From contig CAUWAG010000003.1 in assembly GCA_963556695.1 (NCBI GenBank), positions 1,302,001 through 1,366,000 on the forward strand: a stretch of 64,000 bases of DNA, in the 5' to 3' direction. The position numbers and the translations under genes are program-made. This document shows positions 45,921-57,009 of the stretch, one piece after another (positions within the stretch are counted from its first letter, which is position 1; every line of letters starts with the position of its first letter). The notes below the pieces were generated by a model that was given only the letters and a program-made list of their open reading frames with translations, made no database searches and had not been told where the DNA came from. Source of the DNA: Anthostomella pinea (lineage: Eukaryota; Ascomycota; Sordariomycetes; Xylariales; Xylariaceae).

Positions 45921-46595
45921 GTTGCATTTGTAAAAGAAGAGTAGCAGTCTGCCCTAAGCTGAGTGTATTCCTTTCTTATAGTAGCATCTTCCCACGCGGA
46001 GATCGAGATCCCAGTAACGGTTGCCATCTCGAGTGGACTGGAAGACTGTATGCTTGAAGTGAATATATGGGCTGACGGACGAAACAATGGACCGTACTCC
46101 TGGTGAAGCGACATTGAAACAGAGGCACAGCAAATGTGCAGCGCCATCAAGATGCTGTGTAATGATAGACTTGACTCCTGGCTCCTCAGCTTCGGCTCAG
46201 GACTCCGAAACAACGATCTATGCTTGATCGCTGCTATAGTGATTGCGCTCATATCGAGTCCAATGGCAATGGCTGCGTTGACTGGTCATTGGCTGGTAGA
46301 GGCGGCTCATAGGCGACGCGGCTGCGGGCCGTTGGACCGAACCAAAGGCGATGGCGAGCAGGCCGGAGAATATTATTCCAATTGGGAGGATTCCGGACCT
46401 GTGAGGCGAACCAGTGCCAACCTTCATCGACGTCGTGCCATGCACATCGCGGAGGATTCCCGGTACTTCCATGCAGAATTGCGTTGCATTGAATTCAATG
46501 CTGATTATTCCGGCTTCCCAAATTGCGCGGCTGCATATTAATGGAAGCTGCGAATGCTTGATTCGCGCCAAGGCAGAGGGGGTCCAGGTTGGATC
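45921..46595. other. Spacer
   Basis: 5' flank of the DUF1479 gene and 3' flank of the HhH gene. No gene is recognised. Confidence 0.45.
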
Positions 46596-47543
46596 TCAGG
46601 AAGCTTTTCCACGTTTGGATCGCCGAACAGGTGCCTGGCTGCTCGTATCCGCGGCCGTGGTACTCTTTCTCTTTGTCGGCGGCTTTGGCGAGTCCGCCTT
46701 GGTGGGCTTCGTCTCGGACATCACAGACGTGGTCGCTTGCGAATCCTCTTTCATCAACACATAGGCTACCTTTTCGATGTCTGTGGCACTGACTCCCAGT
46801 CGCTTGACGAGGACCTGCGCAGCCACATTCAGCTCCTGGTACTCCTTCGCGTTATACTTGATGGGAGACTTCCGTCCGCCGCAACACATCCAATAGAATG
46901 CTTCATCCGAGAAGAATATGACTCGATCGGGGTCGTGGACCGACAGCAGCAGCGAAGCTGTCGCAGGCCCGATACCCTTCAGCTTGGCAATGGCATCGAG
47001 CGCCTTCGACGCATCCCGATCGGGCCAGTAATTTGCCATTGCTTTCTCGATGGTGTCCGCAACGGTCGCTTCATCGTTCGATGAGACAAGCTTCATCAAG
47101 GTTGGGCGGAATTTGCCATGACGACTACAACGACTGGAGTTAGTAGACAGTTGTGACTCAACTCAGGACTTTTCAATGCCACTTCATGTAGGGCATGCTG
47201 CGATGCCTGCCTGACGACTGCACGGATCAGAAGGCGCACGTACAGCTTCCAGTCAACTAGGACTTTGACATCTTCATGTGTCATCCGCGCTTGTGGCGTC
47301 CTGGATCGAAAACGTGCGACTGCATCCTCATACCGGAATGCGTCCAACTCCAGCAGCGTCTTCTGACCGGGCTTGACTGCTGAAAGTGGTCAGTCACACA
47401 CAAAGGGGCTTCATGTGGTGTGGTATGATCCACTCACCACTCTTGGTCGACGATATTGACGCAGTTAGGGGGTTATACTGAGCTAGAAGCTCGTTGAATC
47501 TGTCTATTGTGATATTCGTTAGAAGTAGGCTCTCGTCCGCCAT
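46596..47543 (-). CDS. HhH-motif protein (DNA-glycosylase-like)
   Basis: Three exons (47438-47543, 47244-47379, 46596-47124) give 256 residues. Residues about 115-132, AIAKLKGIGPATASLLLS, look like a helix-hairpin-helix of the kind seen in HhH-GPD DNA glycosylases, followed by a segment with FFSDEAFYWMC. A Lys/Arg/Pro-rich tail resembles a nuclear localisation signal (RRSKRGKAS). Catalytic residues of the glycosylase family cannot be placed with certainty. It is a conserved fungal hypothetical protein. Introns are 58 and 119 nt, and the reconstructed joins (KSAVKPGQ and WKLRHGKFRP) are smooth. Confidence 0.7.
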
Positions 47544-48078
47544 GTTGACGCGAGGGACCGGCTTCCCTGCCCCTTCTAATGGCTATAGCGAGCTTGGAGG
47601 ATTGTTCGTTGGCAGCTTTCCAATGGTGATGCAAACTACAATCAAGCCAAGGGCGTGGCCGTTACTTTCAGGTGTCAGCCAATGATTCAGATGTCAACAT
47701 TCATTGTGACGTGACTGGCACTTGAGTGGTGAAAGTGAAGGTGAAGGTCCAAGCACAGGTCAAGGACTCAAAGGTGAACACTGTGTGAATTGGACCCTGA
47801 GCGCCGGAAGGGATTACCGAGGTGGCCTGTGCTGCGGGTCTTCGGAAGTGGGTCGCTGGACAATGGAGAAGTTCTAGATGCTAAAGCGGCCCATTAAAAA
47901 ACTCAAGACTCACAAGCCGCCAGAACCCTTTTCTTGAGACCCCCACCAACTTTCTCCTTCCTTTCCCGCATCGTCTGACCGTCGTTCCGCCATAATCAGA
48001 AGCAAACCGCGAATTCGTTGCCCGATTCCGAAACCCTTAGTCTTCTCCTCTTCTCGACTCACTTCCACACCGGTCATC
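47544..48078. promoter_or_regulatory. Divergent promoter, HhH gene / small zinc-finger gene
   Basis: The two genes diverge across 535 bp that contain no other coding region. Specific sites are not assigned. Confidence 0.45.
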
Positions 48079-48526
48079 ATGGGTAACGTATGTGACACCC
48101 CTGAGAAGCAGCCGGTGTCGCTGCGTGCTGTTGGTCTACTGCACCGATGCTGACATCTGCTTCTCTACCTTTAGGGAGCCAAGGCACAGCAGAAGCGCGA
48201 GCGCAACGCGAAGGACGGCAAGGTCGCCAAGTCGCAGCTGAAGTCTGTGAGTAGTCGGACCTCCACCTAGAACATCATCTGGATCAAATTCTAACGCGTG
48301 GCGCCCAGAACGTGCAGGCGATGGACATCCAGTGCAAGATCTGCTTCTCGACCTTCCTGAAGACGACTCGCGCTCCCCAGTAGGCCACCCCCTTCGCAAC
48401 ATCCGATTTGTCGTCGAAAAGGACCCAGGTCGTAACTAACCGATCACATTGCGCAGACTCACCGAGCACGCGCAGAACAAGCACGGCAAACCCCTTACCG
48501 ACTGCTTTCCCGGATGCACAGCATAG
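48079..48526 (+). CDS. Small 4F5/ZNF706-like zinc-finger protein
   Basis: Four exons (48079-48087, 48175-48246, 48309-48379, 48457-48526) give 73 residues. The protein starts MGNGAKAQQKRERNAK, the basic 4F5-type head, followed by a C2H2-like finger (CKICFSTFLKTT...LTEHAQNKHG) and ends DCFPGCTA. The same layout is known from plant At2g23090 and animal ZNF706-type proteins. Exon 1 has only three codons. Ordinary single-frame ORF scanning would miss this gene. All introns have GT-AG borders and the joined sequence matches the family throughout. Function is not established. Confidence 0.88.
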
Positions 48527-48710
48527 GTCGGAGATGGCACACGGTGTGGCGCATGATGGGCCATGTTGCATGATAGCGAAGGCGCATTATGGTATTCCGG
48601 TAGAAAGACTTGAGTTGGCGCACAAGGGCATATCATGTATTGACTGATGAAATCTACGAATTTCGGGGGCACTTCCCACACCACCTATCCTGCCGGGTCG
48701 TAACCCACGG

Positions 48711-50017
48711 TCAGTGTGCCTCGACCGTCTGTCTACTAACGTTCACAGCCTCGCCTTTGACAGAAGCGGAACTCGGGGCTCGAGCCCGGTCCTGCGATTC
48801 CTGAGCCTGCTGTTCTCGAATGTTCCGCAGGATATCCGGATACCACCTCTCGCCGACGTCCGGATGGCTCTTGACCCGGTTGCGCAGTGTAGCCTCGCCC
48901 AGCGTCTTTGCGACACCACCGCTCCGAAACGTGAACTCGACATCGTCCAAGCGCCCGCCGTTCGCCTTTATGACCTTCCGCCTCTGCTCCTTGACAGCCT
49001 CGGGCACATCACCTACGCCGATCGTCTCCAGCTCTTCAAACGTCGAACTCCCGCGCACGCCCTGGAAGAAGGGGATCGAGAACCTCGCGCCGTCCCCGGC
49101 CTTTGGCGACAGCACCCGGTGCGTCGTCGAGCAGCAGACACCCTGCGTGAGCGCCTCCATGCCCTGTCCGATAGCCACGACCAGCGTCCCGTCGATGGGC
49201 GGGCAGTCGATCCACCGGCCCTGCATGTTCTGGACCTGCAGCCCCCTGTGCCGGCTCGCCTGCAGGAGGTAGCTGGTGAGCATGCTGTCCTTGTGCGGGC
49301 CGACGCCCTGGCCCTGGCCCTCGCCCTCCCCGTCGAGCCCCAGCTCCGCCAGGTCAGGGTACTTGACGATCTTGAGCTTGTGCTGCTGGTCGGCCTCGAA
49401 GTAGCGGTTGAACGCGTCGGCCGGCAGGTCGATGGCCTCGGCGATCAGCGACGTGAATTGGATCGAAATGGCGCCCATTCGGTTGATGTAGTCGGCGTAT
49501 ACCCGGCGGAAGTTGGGCAGCACCGCGGCCGACGGCCACTGGTTCGGCGCGAGCAGGTTTTCGTAGAGAAGCGCGTCCGGCGCCGGCACGGCGTGCTCGG
49601 TCGACAGGTCGATCTGCTCGCGATGGTCCGTCTGGCCGGCTGTGATCTCGGCCGAGAGCTGCGAGTAGCCTAGGAACGATGGTGCGTTCTTCATCTCTAT
49701 CTTCAGCCTGTAGAGCGCGCGACGACACTAGTGTGTGAGCGGGTCTGCTGCGCCAGGTGGGGGTGCTATATAGGTATGATATGACAGAGAGGTAGGTATA
49801 TGTTGCTTGCTACTCACTTCTCTTCCTGCGGTATGTCGAAGAAGGCCTTGCCCTCAGCTATGACCTGCCGCCACAACTCTTCTGGGATTCCGACGTTCTC
49901 TAGGTATAGGAAGCCGACTTCCATCAGCGCGTGGCGCAGGTCGGCCAGGAACTGCGGCTTCGTGTTGGGATCGTGGGCTTGCGCCAGGTCTAGGATCGGC
50001 ACGGATGTGAATGACAT
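48711..50017 (-). CDS. 2-oxoglutarate/Fe(II) dioxygenase (isopenicillin N synthase-like)
   Basis: Two exons (49818-50017, 48711-49707) give 398 residues. The N-terminus has the DIOX_N-type opening (VPILDLAQ, VGFLYLENVGIP, FFDIPQEEK). The oxygenase domain shows the iron ligands H205 and D207 in GPHKDS and H263 in TTHRVLSP, plus the 2-oxoglutarate-binding R275 in RFSIPFF. Relatives include fungal oxidases of secondary metabolism and general hydroxylases, and the substrate cannot be told here. The exon join restores KLKIEMKNAPSFLGY. Its 3' end faces the small zinc-finger gene at a distance of about 185 bp. Confidence 0.92.
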
Positions 50018-51002
50018 GGTCGTCGTGAAGAGCTTGTCAACTTTGGATTTGATTGCAAAGTGAACCTCGCCTACTTGGGTGCTGTGGTGCTGTTCAACTC
50101 GGACGAGGGAAGGTATAGGTGAGGTATAGGTGAGGTATAGGTGAGGTATAGTCAGTCAATCTGGCTGGGTATGGCGCAATCCCGCTCGCCGGCGTTCGCT
50201 ACCCCACATCCCCAACTCCGGTGGGAGCTCCATAAGGTAATGTTTCTATACACTTGCTGCGGGGATGTCGTGTGTCTGGCTAATGGTGTATTTGAAAAGA
50301 GGCTCCTATACTATGTCAAGATGACCATCCGAACTTGGAGGAAACCCTCTCGAGGTTGTGACGAATCAGCTGGTCATTGTGTACCCATTTGACAGTTTAT
50401 CTAGCTTGAGTTCGCTTTTCTTTACTCAGGCTTGCCCCCTGGCATTGGGTTGTGGGAAAGCAAGCTTCCTCTCTATTGCATGGGGTTTTTCTCTATCTTT
50501 ACATAGGGTGAATCACCTAACCGCCACATCCACCATTTTGCTTATCTTCGCTTCCGGTGAAAGTCGGTCGTGACTAAGAAAGCATATGACAATTTTTTTG
50601 GTTGTTGTCGGTAGCTCACCTGCAATGACTGGGATGCCGGGCTTTGGTGGAGTTCAATGTCTGGATAGCACCATGCTGGTGTTGGTGTTGGCTCGAGGAG
50701 GGTTTACCTGCATGGCCGGTGGAGCACACCCCTTGTGTGGCCTTGATCCTCACAGTGGATGAAGTCTTTGGTTCTTTACTTCGGTCCGTGGAATCTGACT
50801 GACATTGAAATCGCACAGCCAGCTTCACCTTGCTGCCCTGTTTTGAACGCAGCTGCTCTCCGCTGATTGTCACACAGGATTCCGGACCCCTTTCCATAAA
50901 GGCCGTTAGTCAGCCCTTGCGATTTGATCTTAAACACGATTTATCCTGAACACATAATATAGCTGCTGACCTCCTAAACTTAAGTTTCTACATCAATCCC
51001 AG
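50018..51002. other. Intergenic with an 11-bp tandem repeat
   Basis: Holds the 11-bp tandem repeat at 50111-50150 and probably the promoters of the flanking divergent genes. No gene is recognised. Confidence 0.5.
50111..50150. repeat. 11-bp tandem repeat AGGTATAGGTG
   Basis: About 3.6 perfect tandem copies, roughly 95-130 bp upstream of the dioxygenase start codon. Confidence 0.9.
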
Positions 51003-52465
51003 ATGTCGGCCGCTACCATGCTTGTGGCCATCATTAGAGGCGGCTTCGCGGGGGCGATCCTGGCGAATGCCCTGACCGGGCTTCCACATCTCGATACTCA
51101 CGTCTTCGAGTCGGCCCCTGAGTTCTCTGAGCGCGGTACCGCTGTAGGGCTGTCCGGGAATGCCCGGGTCGCCTTGCAGCATATAATCCCATCTGCAAAG
51201 GAGTTGCTCGCAAGAGCCGGGGCGGTCCCCATCAATTCCACTCGCATTGTGCTGGTGAGTGATACTCCAACCAAGCTGCTGTTACGGCTCTTTGAACTGA
51301 CTCTCATCCAGGGATCCGGGCCAGATGCAGGCACCCTCATTGCAGACCTCGACGCTCACGCTACCCCCGAGGACAAAGAGTTGATCGTTCATCGCGCATC
51401 CCTCTTACGCGAGCTACTGGCTCCATTGCCTAAGGAATGCCTGCATTCGAACAAAAAGCTCACTGACATCAAGGGCACTGGAAACGGGATCCAACTCACG
51501 TTCCAAGATGGCACAACGGATCAGTTTGATATCGTGATCGGTGCTGATGGTATCTTCAGTTCAGTCCGCAAATATGTCTTACAGGAGGCCGCGGAGGAGT
51601 GCGCCGCTTCACCGGCAGGTTGGGTATGTCAATTTGTCTAGTACTGCCTGATCGGGCACAGTATGAGAAAGGCTCTGTAGACCAGTTTCTAACCTACGAT
51701 TCATGCAGTGGGACAGCAGGGTCGTAGTGCCCTTAGAGAAAGCACGAACGGCGCTCGGTGAGCAATTCTTCGACGTCCATAGACAATATCTCTGGACTGG
51801 AGATAAAGCCTTCCTGCTCCACGACGTGCTGGAGAACGGGACCTTGGTCCAATGCATCATCTCGGCCGTCGAGGAGGGTCCTCCTGCAGACCGGAAGCGC
51901 ACTCTCACTCGGGAGCTACTCACGGCAACTTTGGGTGACTGGCTCGAGGGACCCATCGCGAAGGGTATGATTGAGGTGTGTCATCCTTGTCATTTGAGCA
52001 AATCGTCCTCACACTGACTGACCGCAGCTCACACTCGAGGACTCCGGTACCCAAGGCTACTCCCAGTGGGAGCACAAGTCGACCCCAACCTACGCCAACG
52101 GCCGCGTCTGCATCATGGGGAGACGCAGCCCATGGACGACGCCCTGGCAGAGCGCGGGAGCCGGTCAAGCTTTCGAGGACGCCGCGGTCCTCGGGGCGCT
52201 GCTGTCGGCAGTTTCCTCAGCCGAGGATGTCAACGCGGCGTTCGCGGCGTACGACTCCGTCCGGCGACCCCGGTGTCAGAGAGTCATCGACTCGAGCAGG
52301 GAAACTGGACAGATCTTCACTGGGCGGCATGAGGAGGTGGGCATAACGCCGGATGATCTGAGAGCTGCGCTTGGGGGTCGATGGGCGTTCTTGACGATTG
52401 ACCTGGATGTGCATAAGCGGGAGGCGCTGGACAAGATGAGGGAGATTCTGGGGAAGGGGAAATAA
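51003..52465 (+). CDS. FAD-dependent monooxygenase with damaged FAD motifs (possible pseudogene)
   Basis: Salicylate hydroxylase-type flavoprotein. Four exons (51003-51254, 51312-51623, 51709-51975, 52028-52465) give 422 residues. Family segments are clear: FESAPEFSERGTAVGLSGNA, IVIGADGIFSSVRK and TTPWQ.AGAGQAFEDAAVL. Two key motifs are broken. In the N-terminal GxGxxG the first Gly is Arg (R12, in IIRGGFAG). The conserved GDAAHA segment reads GRRSPW (52118-52135), yet an adjacent reading of the same bases gives GDAAH, so a one-base insertion and a one-base deletion seem to have occurred within about 17 nt. All introns and other frames are intact. The protein is likely impaired in FAD binding, unless this is an assembly error. 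Confidence 0.7.
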
Positions 52466-52801
52466 GACACAGAGTTTTCCACATGGGGCTCCTCCATGAG
52501 TACTTAGGTACCTAGGTACAAGTCCGGTGTCTCGATTGGGCTCGCCGTCGGAGTCACATGCATTTAGAGTTTGAGTTTATTATATTGCCCTCTTGCCCTC
52601 TTGACCTCTTCCCCCTTCCCTCTTCCCTCTTCCCTCTTTCCCCTTCACTCCTTTGCTTCCTTACCGTCTGGCTTCGTCTTCCGCGATCCTCCCTCCATAC
52701 TTCAATTTCCACTGCCAAACTCACCGCGCCTGCCTTGCCGAGCCGCTCATCCGCCCCTTTCTTCCCTCCACACGACTGCCGTATCACCACGTGTCGCGGC
52801 G
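52466..52801. other. Leader of the frameshifted gene
   Basis: Contains a pyrimidine-rich tract with repeated CTTCCCT words (about 52610-52645), a common core-promoter feature of filamentous fungi. Confidence 0.5.
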
Positions 52802-54513
52802 ATGGCTTCCAAGAGCCCTTTCCAGTTCCTGGTCCTCCCTCGCGAGTTGCGCGATGACATCTACGTCTACTACTTGACGCTTGAGGGAGGCTACGTCTTC
52901 AACTATGAGTCTGGGAAGCTGGTGACGGCTAACAGCGATACGAGCCCCATAGACCTGGCTCTTATGTACACCTGTACAGTGGTTGCCGACGAGATGAAGG
53001 GCCTTGCTCTCAGAGAGAATTGCATCACCTTATACCCGGTTACATCTGCGGAACTGCGCGTCAGGGCAGCTCGCTTCCACGCACTGTTGCAGGATGTGCT
53101 TAGACTTGAGCGCGGTCTGCTTCAAGACGATTACGATTACAACAACGACCCCCACGAGGATGTGCCGCCGCGTTATAACCAACACGTGGTCGACCAGGTC
53201 TCTCGCATCAGCCCACACGCCGGGTTCTTACTACAGGTTCACTTGGATCACGACACATATTGCCTACACTACGAATATCCGTACGGTATCGCACGCTCCG
53301 AGATGCGGCAAGCGCTGCACCACGCCGTCCAGCTTACCTTGGACCAAGACCTTTTCGCCCAACCCCAGAAGGCAGAGGCCCAAGCTATCCTGCCCGTGCG
53401 CCGCGACATTCCGCCTTGGGCTATCCCCACCGAAGAAGACTTGGAGCGCATGAGTTGCCTTGTTCATAGAGACCCGGACGAATTTAACCAAGGCTTGGCC
53501 GAATTCTGGAGTAACTCAGCATCAAGGAGCTCCGGTCGAAGTTGGCATTGGCATTTCGTCTACGGGATATATCGCTTCTCTGCTGCCGCCGTCGCGGTTC
53601 ACTTCCTTTCTTCCATCTCTCCGAATACTCGCCAGCATATCCGGCAGGTCAAGCTCTGCGAGGATAGGAAAGCTGTAGGGAACTCTGAATGTCACGCACT
53701 TGGGCTCATCCCTTTCTGTCAAGCCAATACTTTGATGCGCATCGAGCGCCGTGTCAATCTCTGGAAGAACGCTTTCCAAAAGCCACGGGGCCCCTCGAAA
53801 GTCAACTCCAGGGTCATCTTCGCATGATGGACCTTCCGTTTCGGACCGGCCCGAAGAATGGCGTCCACAGCCTTTCCGCAAGCGAACTCATAATCCCCTG
53901 GATTGCGGAGGCTATGGCCCTCGAACCTGCTGGGATGCCTGCTGAATCCTTCAATCTCGTCCTGGATGGCGACCTAGCCCCAGAGCAGTGCTCGGAAATA
54001 TGGCAAACTCGTCAGCGCGAAGTTGTCAGCCAGAAAGCGAGGCAAGACCTCCAGAGGCGGAAACTGGTTCGTAACACAGAATATTTGGACGGTGAAAGTG
54101 AACTCCACTGGGGATGTTTCTCGCCATGTAAGTGTCCAGACACATTTGTCGCGCTCCGTTGGCGTGCCGAAGGTATGCACCCTTGACCTACTGACACGGC
54201 TCGATGCACAGGCGGGTTCCACGGAATGGAGAAGGCATTGGATGATATTGCAAACGGGACCTCCGTCGTCCGGTGCAACTTCCCATTGCCGCCGAGAATC
54301 TATGCTGATGAAATCATCGCAAACGCAATATCTCTTGGGTCGGAATGGTGGTATCAGTGGAGGGACCAAGACTGGAACCGGTCGTTTGATGAATACCACG
54401 AACCCGACCCTCCAAACCCGGGATGGACCGAGCTTCTGAAGGACAACATTCTGCCCGAGTTCTTCGAGAGATATCCGACGTTCGTGAAGGAGGGATTCCG
54501 AGAGTTCCGTTGA
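52802..54513 (+). pseudogene. F-box/2EXR-like fungal protein with a probable frameshift
   Basis: Starts at the ATG in GGCGATGGC (52802). The N-terminus, FQFLVLPRELRDDIYVYYL, is an F-box-like opening seen in large fungal families. The frame runs to a stop at 53825, but a different frame then carries on coherently from about 53775 to 54127, and a canonical intron (54128-54211) joins it to a last exon ending at 54513. I found no GT-AG intron of the right phase at the frame change (about 53775-53825), so a one-base deletion is the simplest explanation. The downstream part has protein-like composition (FPLPPRIYADEII, WYQWRDQDWNRSFDEY). Function is unknown; sequencing error is possible. Confidence 0.6.
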
Positions 54514-57009
54514 GCACGCTGAGCCTCACATAGGGTTTACCCTTGCTTCGCCTCCTGTCCTTCCACACCGAATCCAATGCCAGAATACCATACGATACAA
54601 CCAGAAGTTCTGACCTGGTCGACATAACACTACATGGATCCCGCCACTGCTTGCTTGAAGTACCGTCCGGCAGACCCAGAGTGACTTGGTGCGGTGGACT
54701 GAACTCATGGAAAGGACAGGAGGTCCGAAGTAATGCAGCCACAGTAAGGCCTGCCAAGTCGTCAGGACACAAATCCAAGCGCTGCGCATATTCGTGGAGG
54801 GAGATCAAGGGTGTCTATATAGGGGTGATTTCGATTGGGGAATATCAGCGCGTTCGACCACCTCTAGGCTCTAGGCAACCGAAATCCTAATAACTACCTT
54901 GTCAAGTGCTTGGCTGCCACAAGCGACGCCACGATAGCGGCACGTTGTGATATCGAGCCCTTTAAAGTTTTGTCAGATATCATAACAGTGGCGTATTTAG
55001 CCTTGTTGTGATGTGTCATCCTGTGGAATCACATGTAGCTATCTGTAACGAACAAGGTCTAAGGGATGAACCCGAAGAGCTTGATATGTAGACCAATGTA
55101 TATTATAGCTGTTAAAGAAGGAAGAGGAAGGAAAACAAGTAGCTGGGGGTCCAGACCTGGTTATATACACATAGGGTGGCACGGTACGTACCTAGGTACG
55201 TACCCGTGACACTATCAGAGGTACCTTCCCACCTATTTACCTGGGATGGTTACTCCCATTAGCTATCCTTCTTTCCCTTCTAATACCACCATTCCTCAAT
55301 CTCACAAGTTTTGATATATCGTTATTGATTGAAGGACAGATGTATCTTGTCTGTCGGAAGTAAGCACTCTGGAATACGCATCTAAAGCGGCGGTATTGGA
55401 TTAGGACTGCTCCGACCAGGACCTATATATTCGAGGTCTTGATGGAATTCACGGACTGAGGCTTATGACATGTGACTGTAACCTAAAGCATGGGGAGACA
55501 GGTGTAGTTATCGCTGTCGAGAAGAGGATCCGGCCGTGGCTTGGGCTCGGCTGATGGTGAAAAAAGTACTGATCTTGCGATGTAAAGTACTGTATGTTTA
55601 CCCTCAGGAATACGATGCCACTTGCCCCTAAGCAGCGCATTGTGACAATCAGGCCTGCAGCTGCGCTGGTCAGGGCTGATGGTATGAAATATCTAGATTC
55701 AACAATATCTAAGGAAGAAGAGGCAAGGTCGGAAGAGAACGGGGAAGCTAGGGGTATATATGTACATGAATATGTGGAGGTATTACGTAATACCGTAACA
55801 CGCATCCCAAAGGGCTATCTGGTAGTGGCGAGCCTCTAGAGGAGGTGGGATGGGCATTCAATCCGCTTCTTTATACTCAAGCGTTCTCAACCTCACCTCC
55901 CGGCTGTATACTTTCAAGTGCTCAGTCGTGAAAGCCGCGGCTTACACCCAACGGTGCGTAGAGACTTGATCGTTTGTGGAGTCTAAGGCTTTCGTCTCGA
56001 TGCCCGCCCGCGTTGCGAACGATGAAACATGAACATGAACATGAGAAAAGACGCGGATGATTATCATACGCGTTTGACCTTATGTTGCCAAACGTCAAGT
56101 GTCAAGTGCGCGATAGGTCCCCAAACCCATGGATTACGAGCATAGGATCGATCACAGCAAGCAAGCAGACTGTAACTTACGTACGCCCCAAGGCTTGCGA
56201 GCAGAGGATTCGGCGCCTCGCCATTCGGACCGAGGTTAACTTAACGGAGTGACTGCAAGCTGTGCGCTGAGATGGGGGCGGTTCGGCACAGTTTGTCCGC
56301 TTCGTCTATACGCGTACTTACTTACCCATCAGGCTGGGCCTAACTATGGCCAATTTTGACTTGACCACTGATATCTCCCGCTAACTTATTGTCGGCTACG
56401 GGAGTGGCTTTGCGGAGTGGTCGTTTCACCACACTTTATGCAACACGTGCTCTACGTGTTCTACGTGCTACACTGCGATATACGGCCACCAAGGAAAGAA
56501 AGGTCGCAGCTCCTAGATTCGATATTGTAGATATATTCTTACATACCCAACGACCCCTCCCAAGCGCCTTACCCATGGATGCTAGGTACAGCAAGTGGAT
56601 TGATCGACGAATGGCAGACAGGCGGGAGAGTCATCTTCACATGCAGCAGGCAGGTAGCTGGACTATCTATCGCATGCCTCCACGACATGGTTCAAATGCA
56701 AGATATCTTGATCTCTTTCTCATTTTCTTTCACTGGCACAGTTGACTGTGATGAACGACTGCGCCATGAATGGGAATAGCTATATACACCGGACCAGTAT
56801 CATAGGCATTAGCCTGAAACCCAGCTCGACCAAGTTGACGTCGATGGCCCGGAGGGCCTGTCCCTCTCCGCAGAAAAAAGATGTTTGTCCTTATATCCAC
56901 ACAAGCAGGACGCTATTATCAACTGACACCAATCACTGCCATATTCCTTCAACGGGTATTTTGACAGGTCCATGACCTGCTCACAAGTAATGAATTTGGT
57001 GATCTGCCT
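54514..57009. other. Gene-poor interval
   Basis: No gene recognised. A decayed copy of the fold-back repeat lies at 55362-55420. Short open frames overlap on both strands and lack motifs. Confidence 0.5.
55362..55420. repeat. Fold-back repeat, decayed copy
   Basis: It shares GCACTCTGGAATA, GCATC and TATTGGAT with the copy at 962-1017, in the same order and spacing, but its inverted arms are largely lost. Confidence 0.5.

Noticed and set aside
48714..49673. 319-codon plus-strand frame
   Set aside because: Antisense of the dioxygenase, which has all metal ligands.
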